Positions 17,204 to 24,718 of a stretch of DNA of 64,000 nucleotides are shown here, in pieces. The DNA is from UBA7332 sp051652645 (GTDB taxonomy: Bacteria; Bacteroidota; Bacteroidia; Bacteroidales; UBA7332): contig JBOFUP010000008.1 of the NCBI GenBank assembly GCA_051652645.1, positions 62,001 through 126,000 on the forward strand. The letters run 5' to 3'. Numbering within the stretch: the stretch's first letter is position 1; each line of letters opens with the position of its first letter. Both the position numbers and the translations under genes were made by a program. The notes under the pieces were generated by a model. It made no database searches and had not been told where the DNA came from. It saw only the letters and a program-made list of their open reading frames with translations.

Positions 17204-18745
17204 ATGCTAAACGAAAAATCAACTTCTGGTATCAAACCAATCAAAACAGCTTTAGTTTCTGTGTTTCACAAAGATGGACTTGAAGAGATTCTACGGAATC
17301 TACACTCTAATGGTGTTGAGTTTATCTCCACTGGGGGCACAGAAGAGTTTATCAAATCACTAGGTATGCCATGCCAAAAAGTTGAAGATCTAACAGGTTA
17401 CCCATCTATACTTGGTGGGCGTGTGAAAACATTACACCCAAAAGTGTTTGGTGGAATCCTGTGCCGTCGTGATCTAAACAACGATATGGAGCAGATTGAC
17501 AGCTATGAAATACCTGAGATTGATTTGGTTATTGTTGATCTTTATCCTTTCGAACAAACCGTAGCTTCGGGTGCTGAAGAGTCTGCAATAATAGAGAAGA
17601 TAGACATCGGTGGTATATCACTTATACGTGCTGCTGCTAAAAACTTCAAGGATGTTACTATTGTTGCTTCACAAGGTCAATATGCACCACTTCTTGAGAT
17701 ACTTCAAAGAGAAGGTGCACAAACGACAATAGATGAGCGTCGATGGTTCTCAAAAGAGGCATTTGCGGTATCTTCAGCATATGACTCAGCTATCTTCAAC
17801 TATTTTGATGGAGATAACCACTCTTCATTCAGATGTGCAGCAACTAGTGCAAACTCTCTTCGATACGGAGAAAATCCTCATCAGAAAGGGGTCTTCTTTG
17901 GCAACCTAGATGAGCAATTCCTGAAGATACAAGGAAAGGAGATATCATATAATAACCTTCTTGATATTGATGCTGCTGTATCGCTTATTGCTGAGTTTAA
18001 TGAACTAACATTCGCAATCTTGAAACACAACAACGCTTGCGGACTTGCTTCAAGAGAGACAATGGTGGAGGCATGGAAAGCCGCTCTGGCTGGTGACCCA
18101 ATTTCTGCATTTGGTGGTATTTTGGTTACGAATGCTACTGTTGATCTAGAAAGTGCTTTGGAAATAAATAAGTTATTCTTTGAAGTTATCATTGCTCCAA
18201 ACTACGACGATGAAGCCCTTGAGGTACTTAAGCAGAAGAAGAATAGGATAATACTCGTACAGAAGCAGACTAAAACGCCTAATGTGCAGTTTAGATCTCT
18301 TCTAAATGGAGTATTAATGCAGGATAAGGATCTTAAAACAGAAACCTCTGAAGACCTAACAATGGCTACAAACAGAGTGGCTACTTCTGAGGAAGTTGAA
18401 GACCTTCTTTTTGCAAATAAAATCGTTAAGCATAGCAAATCAAACGCTATTGTTATAGCAAAAAACAGACAGCTCATCTCTAGCGGAGTTGGACAAACAT
18501 CACGAGTTGATGCTCTTTGCCACGCTATTGAGAAGGCTAAAACATTTGGTTTTGACCTAAATTGCTCTGTAATGGCTTCTGACGCATTCTTCCCTTTCCC
18601 TGATTGTGTGGAGATTGCTCACAAAGCAGGTATTACAGCTGTCATACAACCTGGTGGATCAATTAAAGATCAAGAGTCTGTAAACTACTGCAACGATAAC
18701 AACGTGGCAATGGCAACAACAGGCTTCAGACATTTCAAACATTAA
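17204..18745 (+). CDS. purH: Bifunctional AICAR transformylase / IMP cyclohydrolase (PurH)
   Basis: 513 residues from the ATG at 17204. The N-terminal MGS-like domain (about 1-150, with STGGTEEFIKSLG, TGYPSILGGRVKTLHPKV and NDLYPFEQTV-like segments) closes the purine ring to IMP. The C-terminal domain transfers a formyl group from 10-formyl-tetrahydrofolate to AICAR, with ENPHQKG, LKHNNACGLAS, AFGGI and SDAFFPFPD as signatures, and the protein ends in ATTGFRHFKH. A TTG at 17192 in the same frame was rejected as start because it lies inside a promoter element. Confidence 0.98.
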   Translation: MLNEKSTSGIKPIKTALVSVFHKDGLEEILRNLHSNGVEFISTGGTEEFIKSLGMPCQKVEDLTGYPSILGGRVKTLHPKVFGGILCRRDLNNDMEQIDSYEIPEIDLVIVDLYPFEQTVASGAEESAIIEKIDIGGISLIRAAAKNFKDVTIVASQGQYAPLLEILQREGAQTTIDERRWFSKEAFAVSSAYDSAIFNYFDGDNHSSFRCAATSANSLRYGENPHQKGVFFGNLDEQFLKIQGKEISYNNLLDIDAAVSLIAEFNELTFAILKHNNACGLASRETMVEAWKAALAGDPISAFGGILVTNATVDLESALEINKLFFEVIIAPNYDDEALEVLKQKKNRIILVQKQTKTPNVQFRSLLNGVLMQDKDLKTETSEDLTMATNRVATSEEVEDLLFANKIVKHSKSNAIVIAKNRQLISSGVGQTSRVDALCHAIEKAKTFGFDLNCSVMASDAFFPFPDCVEIAHKAGITAVIQPGGSIKDQESVNYCNDNNVAMATTGFRHFKH

Positions 18746-18805
18746 CTCACGTTCTTAGGGTGCATAAACAACCTTCGAACGATTTACTTTAACTAAGGAA
18801 CAAAA

Positions 18806-19825
18806 ATGGGACTATTCTCTTTTACTCAAGAAATAGCAATTGACCTAGGAACAGCCAATACGATCATTATCCACAATGGGAAGATCGTACTTGACGAACC
18901 ATCAGTCGTTGCTCTTGATCGTCGCACAGACAAACTTCTAGCCGTGGGTGAGAAGGCACGTCAAATGCACGGTAAAACCCACGAAAACATACGTACAATA
19001 CGTCCACTTCGTGACGGTGTTATTGCAGACTTTTACGCTGCAGAGCAGATGATACGTGGTATGGTAAAGATGGCTCTACCTAAAAACAGATTGTTCACCC
19101 CATCGCTTCGAATGGTTGTTTGTATCCCTTCTGGCTCTACTGAAGTAGAGATCCGTGCTGTCCGTGACTCTTCGGAACATGCACACGGCAGAGAGGTGTA
19201 TATGATATATGAACCAATGGCTGCAGCTATTGGTATAGGGCTTGACGTTGAAGCTCCTGAAGGACACATGGTGGTGGACATAGGTGGTGGATCTACTGAA
19301 ATTGCGGTAATATCTCTTGGAGGTATTGTAACAAACCGATCTATCAGAATTGCAGGTGATGACCTTACTGCCGATATACAAGAGTATATGAGCCGCCAAC
19401 ACAACATCAAAGTTGGAGAATGGACTGCTGAGCAGATCAAAATCAATGTAGGATCGGCTCTAACTGAGCTAGAGAATCCACCAGAAGATTTTGTTGTTCA
19501 CGGACCAAATAGGATGACAGCTCTACCGATTGAAGTGCCTGTTTCATACCAAGAAGTAGCTCACGCAATTGATAAGTCGATAGCGAAGATTGAAGCTGCT
19601 GTTCTTGCTGCTCTTGAGCAGACCCCTCCAGAGCTATATTCGGACATTGTTCGAAATGGTATATGGTTGGCAGGTGGTGGAGCAATGCTAAGAGGCCTAG
19701 ACAAACGTCTAGCTGACAAGCTTAACATCAACTTCCACATTGCTGATGATCCTCTACATGCTGTAGCAAAAGGAACAGGTGTTGCGCTGAAAAACATTGA
19801 TCGTTTTTCTTTCCTTATCCGATAA
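18806..19825 (+). CDS. mreB: Rod-shape-determining actin homologue MreB
   Basis: 339 residues, typical length. The actin-fold ATP-binding motifs are clear: IDLGTANTIIIHNG (phosphate 1), VVDIGGGSTEIAVISLGG (phosphate 2) and IWLAGGGAMLRGLD (adenosine). MreB forms membrane-bound filaments that direct the elongasome, which uses MreC, MreD, PBP2 and RodA encoded directly downstream. A 60-bp gap separates it from purH and no clear promoter was found there, so read-through from purH is possible. A hairpin separates it from mreC. Confidence 0.98.
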   Translation: MGLFSFTQEIAIDLGTANTIIIHNGKIVLDEPSVVALDRRTDKLLAVGEKARQMHGKTHENIRTIRPLRDGVIADFYAAEQMIRGMVKMALPKNRLFTPSLRMVVCIPSGSTEVEIRAVRDSSEHAHGREVYMIYEPMAAAIGIGLDVEAPEGHMVVDIGGGSTEIAVISLGGIVTNRSIRIAGDDLTADIQEYMSRQHNIKVGEWTAEQIKINVGSALTELENPPEDFVVHGPNRMTALPIEVPVSYQEVAHAIDKSIAKIEAAVLAALEQTPPELYSDIVRNGIWLAGGGAMLRGLDKRLADKLNINFHIADDPLHAVAKGTGVALKNIDRFSFLIR

Positions 19826-19875
19826 GCGACACACAACACCTATTGCACTGCAAGGAGCAATATATTAACTAAACA

Positions 19876-19920
19876 AACATGCACGTTCAGGCTAAGTATT
19901 AGCACCTGAACGTGTATGTT
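19876..19920 (+). terminator. Hairpin between mreB and mreC (attenuator-like)
   Basis: A 16-bp stem with one G-U pair (AACATGCACGTTCAGG and its complement) and a 13-nt loop lies between the mreB stop and the mreC start. No T-run follows. It could trim transcription so that MreB is made in excess over the membrane partners. Confidence 0.5.
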
Positions 19921-19942
19921 GTATATACATAGTAGCACCAAA

Positions 19943-20788
19943 ATGAAGAATTTACTACTTTTCTTATCTAGAAATAGCTCTTGGTTTATTGCACTTCTGT
20001 ACCTACTTATTAGCTTAACACTAGTAGTGCGCAATAACAATTACCAACACAGCGTTTGGCTAAACTCATCCAATAAGGTGATAGCCAACACACTTTCTAT
20101 ATCCGGAAAAGTAGCCTCATACTTCAGTCTTCAACAGGTAAATAGCTCTCTAGCTATGAGAAATGCTCAATTAGAAAGCGAAGCTCTCATGTTAAAGAGT
20201 AAGATACAAAAACTAGAGATCAATCACCAAGACACAAGTGTTACAACACTTACAGACAATCCTGAATATGAATTCATTCCAGCTCTTGTAATAAACAACT
20301 CGGTAGGTCATACTCAAAACTATATTACGCTCAACCGAGGCAGTGCCGAGGGTGTTAAAATTGATATGGGAGTAGTAGATGCAAACGGAGTAGTGGGTAT
20401 TGTGGCTGGTGTTTCTGAACATTTCAGTGTGGTGATATCACTTCTGAACACAAAGCTAAGGTTCAGTTGTAAAATAAAAAATGACTCATACTTCGGTTCC
20501 CTAACTTGGGATGGTAATTCTCCGAACTATGCAATGCTCGAAGAGCTACCTCGCCATGTAGTGTTCAACAAAGGCGACACAGTGGTAACTAGTGGATATT
20601 CAACCATTTTCCCAGAGGGGATAATGGTAGGGAGAGTAGAGTCAGAAGAAGCAAATTCAAACAACAACTTCTACACCCTAAAGGTTGACCTATCAACAAA
20701 CTTCTACCGTCTGCGAGAGGTTCGAATAATAAAGAACAACTTTGCAGATGAGCAAAAACAGATCGAAGAGGAGACAAGAAACAAATAA
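19943..20788 (+). CDS. mreC: Rod-shape-determining protein MreC
   Basis: 281 residues from the ATG at 19943; the upstream ATG at 19916 lies inside a hairpin stem and would put nine poor residues before the membrane helix. One N-terminal transmembrane segment (SWFIALLYLLISLTLVV) is followed by a coiled coil and the periplasmic beta-rich MreC domain, with the typical VVDANGVVGIVAGVSEHFS and DTVVTSGYSTIFPEGIMVGRV. MreC links MreB filaments to PBP2 in the elongasome. Confidence 0.95.
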   Translation: MKNLLLFLSRNSSWFIALLYLLISLTLVVRNNNYQHSVWLNSSNKVIANTLSISGKVASYFSLQQVNSSLAMRNAQLESEALMLKSKIQKLEINHQDTSVTTLTDNPEYEFIPALVINNSVGHTQNYITLNRGSAEGVKIDMGVVDANGVVGIVAGVSEHFSVVISLLNTKLRFSCKIKNDSYFGSLTWDGNSPNYAMLEELPRHVVFNKGDTVVTSGYSTIFPEGIMVGRVESEEANSNNNFYTLKVDLSTNFYRLREVRIIKNNFADEQKQIEEETRNK

Positions 20789-20827
20789 CCCACTTTGAAG
20801 CATACAAAAATATATAATGCTTGAACT

Positions 20828-21334
20828 ATGACAGTAAACTATCTAAAGTCAGCCATAGGATTTATCTTCTTCCTACTTCTACAGAGTCTCATACTTAACA
20901 ACGTGAGCTTCTATGGATGGGGCACACCATTCCTATATATATATTTCTTATTAGCACTACCTAGCAATATATCTAGAAACGTACAACTAACCATAGGCTT
21001 TCTTATGGGTATTGGCATAGATATCTTTGCAAACACTTTAGGTGTTAATGCATTCGCATCGGTAGTAGCAATGACATTTCGCCCACATCTACTAAATCTC
21101 TTTAAAAGCAGAGATGATCAGGATAGCTTTATCCCATCATTCCAAAGCTACGGAACAGGAAATTTCATTAGATACAGTACTACAATGATCATAATGCACC
21201 ATCTAGCACTATATGCTGTTCAGCTCTTTAGGCTCAATGATGCATCAATACTAGCAATGAAAACAGCGGCTAGTGCATTGGTATCAATAATTATAATACA
21301 ACTACTCGAAAGTCTCAAAAGCACAAATAAGTGA
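20828..21334 (+). CDS. mreD: Rod-shape-determining protein MreD
   Basis: 168 residues, nearly all hydrophobic, with about five membrane helices (first FIFFLLLQSLIL). Position between mreC and the PBP2 gene and its size identify it as MreD, the membrane subunit of the elongasome. Its stop codon overlaps the GTG start of the next gene (GTGA). Confidence 0.9.
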   Translation: MTVNYLKSAIGFIFFLLLQSLILNNVSFYGWGTPFLYIYFLLALPSNISRNVQLTIGFLMGIGIDIFANTLGVNAFASVVAMTFRPHLLNLFKSRDDQDSFIPSFQSYGTGNFIRYSTTMIIMHHLALYAVQLFRLNDASILAMKTAASALVSIIIIQLLESLKSTNK

Positions 21335-23205
21335 ACAATAAACATGAATTTGACAACCGCAGATATATTATTGCGGGAGCTACAATATTTGTTGTTATTC
21401 TATTCATAGCAAGACTTTTCTTTCTTCAAATCGTGGAGAAGGACTACAAGCTATATGCAGATAGTAACGCATTTCTGAAGAAAACAATATACCCATCTAG
21501 AGGGCTAATATACGATAGAAACAACAAGCTAATCGTGTTCAATCAGCCTGCATACGACGTGATGATAGTAATGAGAGAGGTCAAAAACCTTGACACTCTT
21601 GAGCTTTGCCGAGCACTAAACATTACTCACGAACAGTTCACTAAAAGGGTTGATCAGATAAAGAACCGCCGAATAAATCCAGGATACTCACCATACACCC
21701 CTCAAGTGTTCATGAATCAACTCTCAGCAGAGAGCTATGGCGCACTCCAAGAGAAGCTATATCGATTCAGAGGATTCTATATTCAAAGTCGAATAATTAG
21801 ACAATATACTAATAATACAGCTCCACACCTACTAGGTAGCTTGGGCGAAGTAAATCAAAAAGACATTGAGAAGGATAGCTACTACACATCGGGAGACTAC
21901 TCTGGAAGATCTGGTGTTGAGAAATCTTATGAACATATACTTCGTGGAGAAAAAGGTGTGGAAATACTTCTTCGCGATGCCCAAGGAAGAATAAAAGGGA
22001 AATACGAGAATGGCAAATTTGATAAAAATGCTATTTCGGGGAAAGACATAAACCTGTCTATCGATCTTGATCTTCAGATGTATGGAGAGCTACTTATGCA
22101 AAACAAACTAGGTAGTATAGTTGCTATCGAACCATCCACAGGGGAAATACTAGCCATGGTTTCAGCTCCATCATTCGACCCTTCATCACTCGTCGGACGA
22201 CAAAGAGGAAACAATATGATAGAGCTACAAAAAGACCCTCTTCGCCCTCTCTTTGACCGTCCACTAATGGCAACATACCCTCCGGGGTCTACATTCAAGA
22301 CAGCACAAGCTCTTACCTTCCTACAAGAGAAAGTCGTAACAACCTCCACCGCCTACCCATGCCACATGGGTTACCTATATGGTAATGGTAAGAGGTTGGG
22401 ATGCCACCCACATGCATCCCCAATCAGCCTATCTCCATCAATACAGCATAGCTGCAACGCTTACTACTGCTTTGGACTTAAAGCTATGCTAGAGAATAGG
22501 AGCAAATTTCCATCAATGCAAGATGGAATGAACAAGTGGCGGGATTATATGGTATCTATGGGATTTGGATATAGATTAGGAATAGACCTCCCTAGTGAAT
22601 CAAGGGGATTAATTCCAAATAGCAACTTCTATGACAAAATTTACGGCAGGAGAGGATGGAGAGCAAACACCATCATATCTATTTCTATAGGACAAGGTGA
22701 GGTTCTGTCAACTCCTCTGCAAATAGCAAACCTAGCAGCCACAATTGCCAACAGAGGATATTTCATCAAACCCCATGTTGTCAGAGAGATAAAAGATACA
22801 CCTATTGACACCGCATACACCAACAAGCGCTACACAATGGTTGATGCATCAAACTACGACCCAATAATAAAAGGTATGTTCGATGCTGTAAATAGTGACT
22901 ACGGTGGCACAGCACGAATAGGTCGGATAGATGGGCTAGACATATGTGGAAAAACAGGTACGGCTCAAAACCCACACGGCAAGGACCATTCAATATTTAT
23001 GGCCTTCGCCCCGAAAGACAACCCTAAGATAGCTATTGCTGTTTATGTTGAAAATGCTGGGTTTGGAGCTACATACGCAGTACCAATAGCCACCCTTATG
23101 ATAGAGAAATACTTAACAGACTCCATCAGCCCACAAAGATTGTGGCAAGAGGAGAGAATGAAACAAACATCAATACACCCTACACGTGGCATCACGACAA
23201 ATTAA
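21331..23205 (+). CDS. mrdA: Penicillin-binding protein 2, elongasome transpeptidase
   Basis: 624 residues starting at a GTG that overlaps the mreD stop. One N-terminal membrane helix, a PBP dimerisation domain (SRGLIYDRNNKLIVFNQPAYDV region) and the transpeptidase domain. Catalytic motifs are S320-T-F-K323 in YPPGSTFKTAQ, S374-C-N376, and K541-T-G543 in CGKTGTAQ. It cross-links lateral-wall peptidoglycan together with RodA, whose gene overlaps its 3' end by 20 bp. Confidence 0.97.
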   Translation: MNNKHEFDNRRYIIAGATIFVVILFIARLFFLQIVEKDYKLYADSNAFLKKTIYPSRGLIYDRNNKLIVFNQPAYDVMIVMREVKNLDTLELCRALNITHEQFTKRVDQIKNRRINPGYSPYTPQVFMNQLSAESYGALQEKLYRFRGFYIQSRIIRQYTNNTAPHLLGSLGEVNQKDIEKDSYYTSGDYSGRSGVEKSYEHILRGEKGVEILLRDAQGRIKGKYENGKFDKNAISGKDINLSIDLDLQMYGELLMQNKLGSIVAIEPSTGEILAMVSAPSFDPSSLVGRQRGNNMIELQKDPLRPLFDRPLMATYPPGSTFKTAQALTFLQEKVVTTSTAYPCHMGYLYGNGKRLGCHPHASPISLSPSIQHSCNAYYCFGLKAMLENRSKFPSMQDGMNKWRDYMVSMGFGYRLGIDLPSESRGLIPNSNFYDKIYGRRGWRANTIISISIGQGEVLSTPLQIANLAATIANRGYFIKPHVVREIKDTPIDTAYTNKRYTMVDASNYDPIIKGMFDAVNSDYGGTARIGRIDGLDICGKTGTAQNPHGKDHSIFMAFAPKDNPKIAIAVYVENAGFGATYAVPIATLMIEKYLTDSISPQRLWQEERMKQTSIHPTRGITTN

Positions 23206-24637
23206 CATATGGAAATCACTAGATTGGTGGACTCTTCTTCTCTACTTAATTCTAGTTTTCGCTGGTTGGGTATCAATTTACGCAGCTAGCTACAACTTTG
23301 ATGATTCAACAATCTTCGACTTTGCAGGAAGATCAGGCAAACAGTTGATGTGGATAGGTATATCTCTTTCAGTGGGCTTCGCTATTATGATGCTAGATAG
23401 CTCTATCTTTGAGAAGTTTGCATACTTGATATACTTCAGTATGATATTACTCTTGATTGTTACTATTTTCATTGCTCCCGATGTAAAAGGCTCTAGGTCG
23501 TGGATTGTCATGGGGCCGATATCTATACAACCAGCTGAATTTGCCAAGTTTACTACAGCTCTAGCACTTGCTTCTCTAATGAGCAGCTATAACTTCAACA
23601 TATTCAAGCCATCATGCTATCTGAAAATAGCTGCAATAATTGGATTCCCATTCTTATTAATACTAATTCAAAACGAAACAGGATCAGCCCTCGTACTATC
23701 TGCTATGGTCATAATGCTATATAGAGAAGGGATGACACCACTAATTATTGTATCAGGTTTTGCTACAATAATCTTATTTGTTGTTACAATGATCTTTGAT
23801 AACACCCTGTTGGGCTCGACAGAAATGGGAGAGTTTCTTGTATACACTATTATTCAGATCATACAGATAGGAATACTCCTTTGGTACTGCAACAACAAAG
23901 AAGCTGCACTACACATATTTACCATAATGATATCCGCAATAGTTATACCATATGTAATAACACTTTTCGGGATTGAAATTAATCTAAAATGGTGGGCACT
24001 AGCTTCACTTATTATATCATCACTCTACACACTCTATCTATCTCTTCAAACCAGAAGAGCAAACTACCTTTTCATACTAATTCTTTCTGGATCACTTTTT
24101 CTGTTTAGCTCATCAGTTAGTTACGTCTTTGAAGAGGTACTACAACCACACCAACAAGGACGTATACTCGAACTACTAGGACTGAAGGATGACCCGAAAG
24201 GTACTGGATATAATGTAAGACAATCAAAAATAGCAATTGGATCAGGTGGCCTAACAGGAAAAGGATTTCTCAACGGCACACAAACAAAGCTAAAGTATGT
24301 ACCTGAGCAGGATACTGACTTTATATTCTGTACTGTCGGAGAAGAGCATGGATTCATTGGATCATCTGCGGCAATCATACTATTTATGATACTCATCTTG
24401 AGAATTCTTTATAGATCAGAACAGCAAAAGAGTAGCTTCATCAGAATATATGGATACTGCGTCGCATCAATTATACTATTTCACCTCTGCATAAATGTAG
24501 GTATGGTGCTCGGGGTAGTGCCTGTAATAGGTATACCACTCCCCTTCTTCAGCTATGGGGGTTCTTCTCTTTTAGCCTTCTCTATTCTACTATTTATATA
24601 TATGAGACTTGACTTAGTAAGATTAGAAAAGTTTTAA
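23186..24637 (+). CDS. rodA: Peptidoglycan glycosyltransferase RodA (SEDS family)
   Basis: 483 residues starting at GTG within the end of the PBP2 gene. SEDS signatures include SRSWIVMGPISIQPAEFAK, NETGSALVLSAM, VRQSKIAIGSGGLTGKGFLNGTQT, VPEQDTDFIFCTVGEEHGFIGS and the final GIPLPFFSYGGSSLL. The protein is roughly 100 residues longer than E. coli RodA: an additional hydrophobic stretch (about 205-310, several helices) sits between LYREGMTP and the QPHQQGRI loop. RodA polymerises glycan strands from lipid II for cell elongation. Confidence 0.96.
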   Translation: MASRQINIWKSLDWWTLLLYLILVFAGWVSIYAASYNFDDSTIFDFAGRSGKQLMWIGISLSVGFAIMMLDSSIFEKFAYLIYFSMILLLIVTIFIAPDVKGSRSWIVMGPISIQPAEFAKFTTALALASLMSSYNFNIFKPSCYLKIAAIIGFPFLLILIQNETGSALVLSAMVIMLYREGMTPLIIVSGFATIILFVVTMIFDNTLLGSTEMGEFLVYTIIQIIQIGILLWYCNNKEAALHIFTIMISAIVIPYVITLFGIEINLKWWALASLIISSLYTLYLSLQTRRANYLFILILSGSLFLFSSSVSYVFEEVLQPHQQGRILELLGLKDDPKGTGYNVRQSKIAIGSGGLTGKGFLNGTQTKLKYVPEQDTDFIFCTVGEEHGFIGSSAAIILFMILILRILYRSEQQKSSFIRIYGYCVASIILFHLCINVGMVLGVVPVIGIPLPFFSYGGSSLLAFSILLFIYMRLDLVRLEKF

Positions 24638-24668
24638 ATAATAGAGTTGTTTACTCCGCTTTATTGTT

Positions 24669-24676
24669 TACTTTTG
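24669..24676 (+). promoter_or_regulatory. -7 element for the M16 protease gene
   Basis: TACTTTTG matches TAnnTTTG, 42 bp before the ATG at 24719. Confidence 0.45.
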
Positions 24677-24718
24677 ACATAAATAACAAAACTAATAAAT
24701 TCCAAAACCAAATTAAGA

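Noticed and set aside
19916..19942. Upstream ATG of mreC
   Set aside because: It lies in the right arm of the mreB-mreC hairpin and adds nine residues ahead of the membrane helix without family support.
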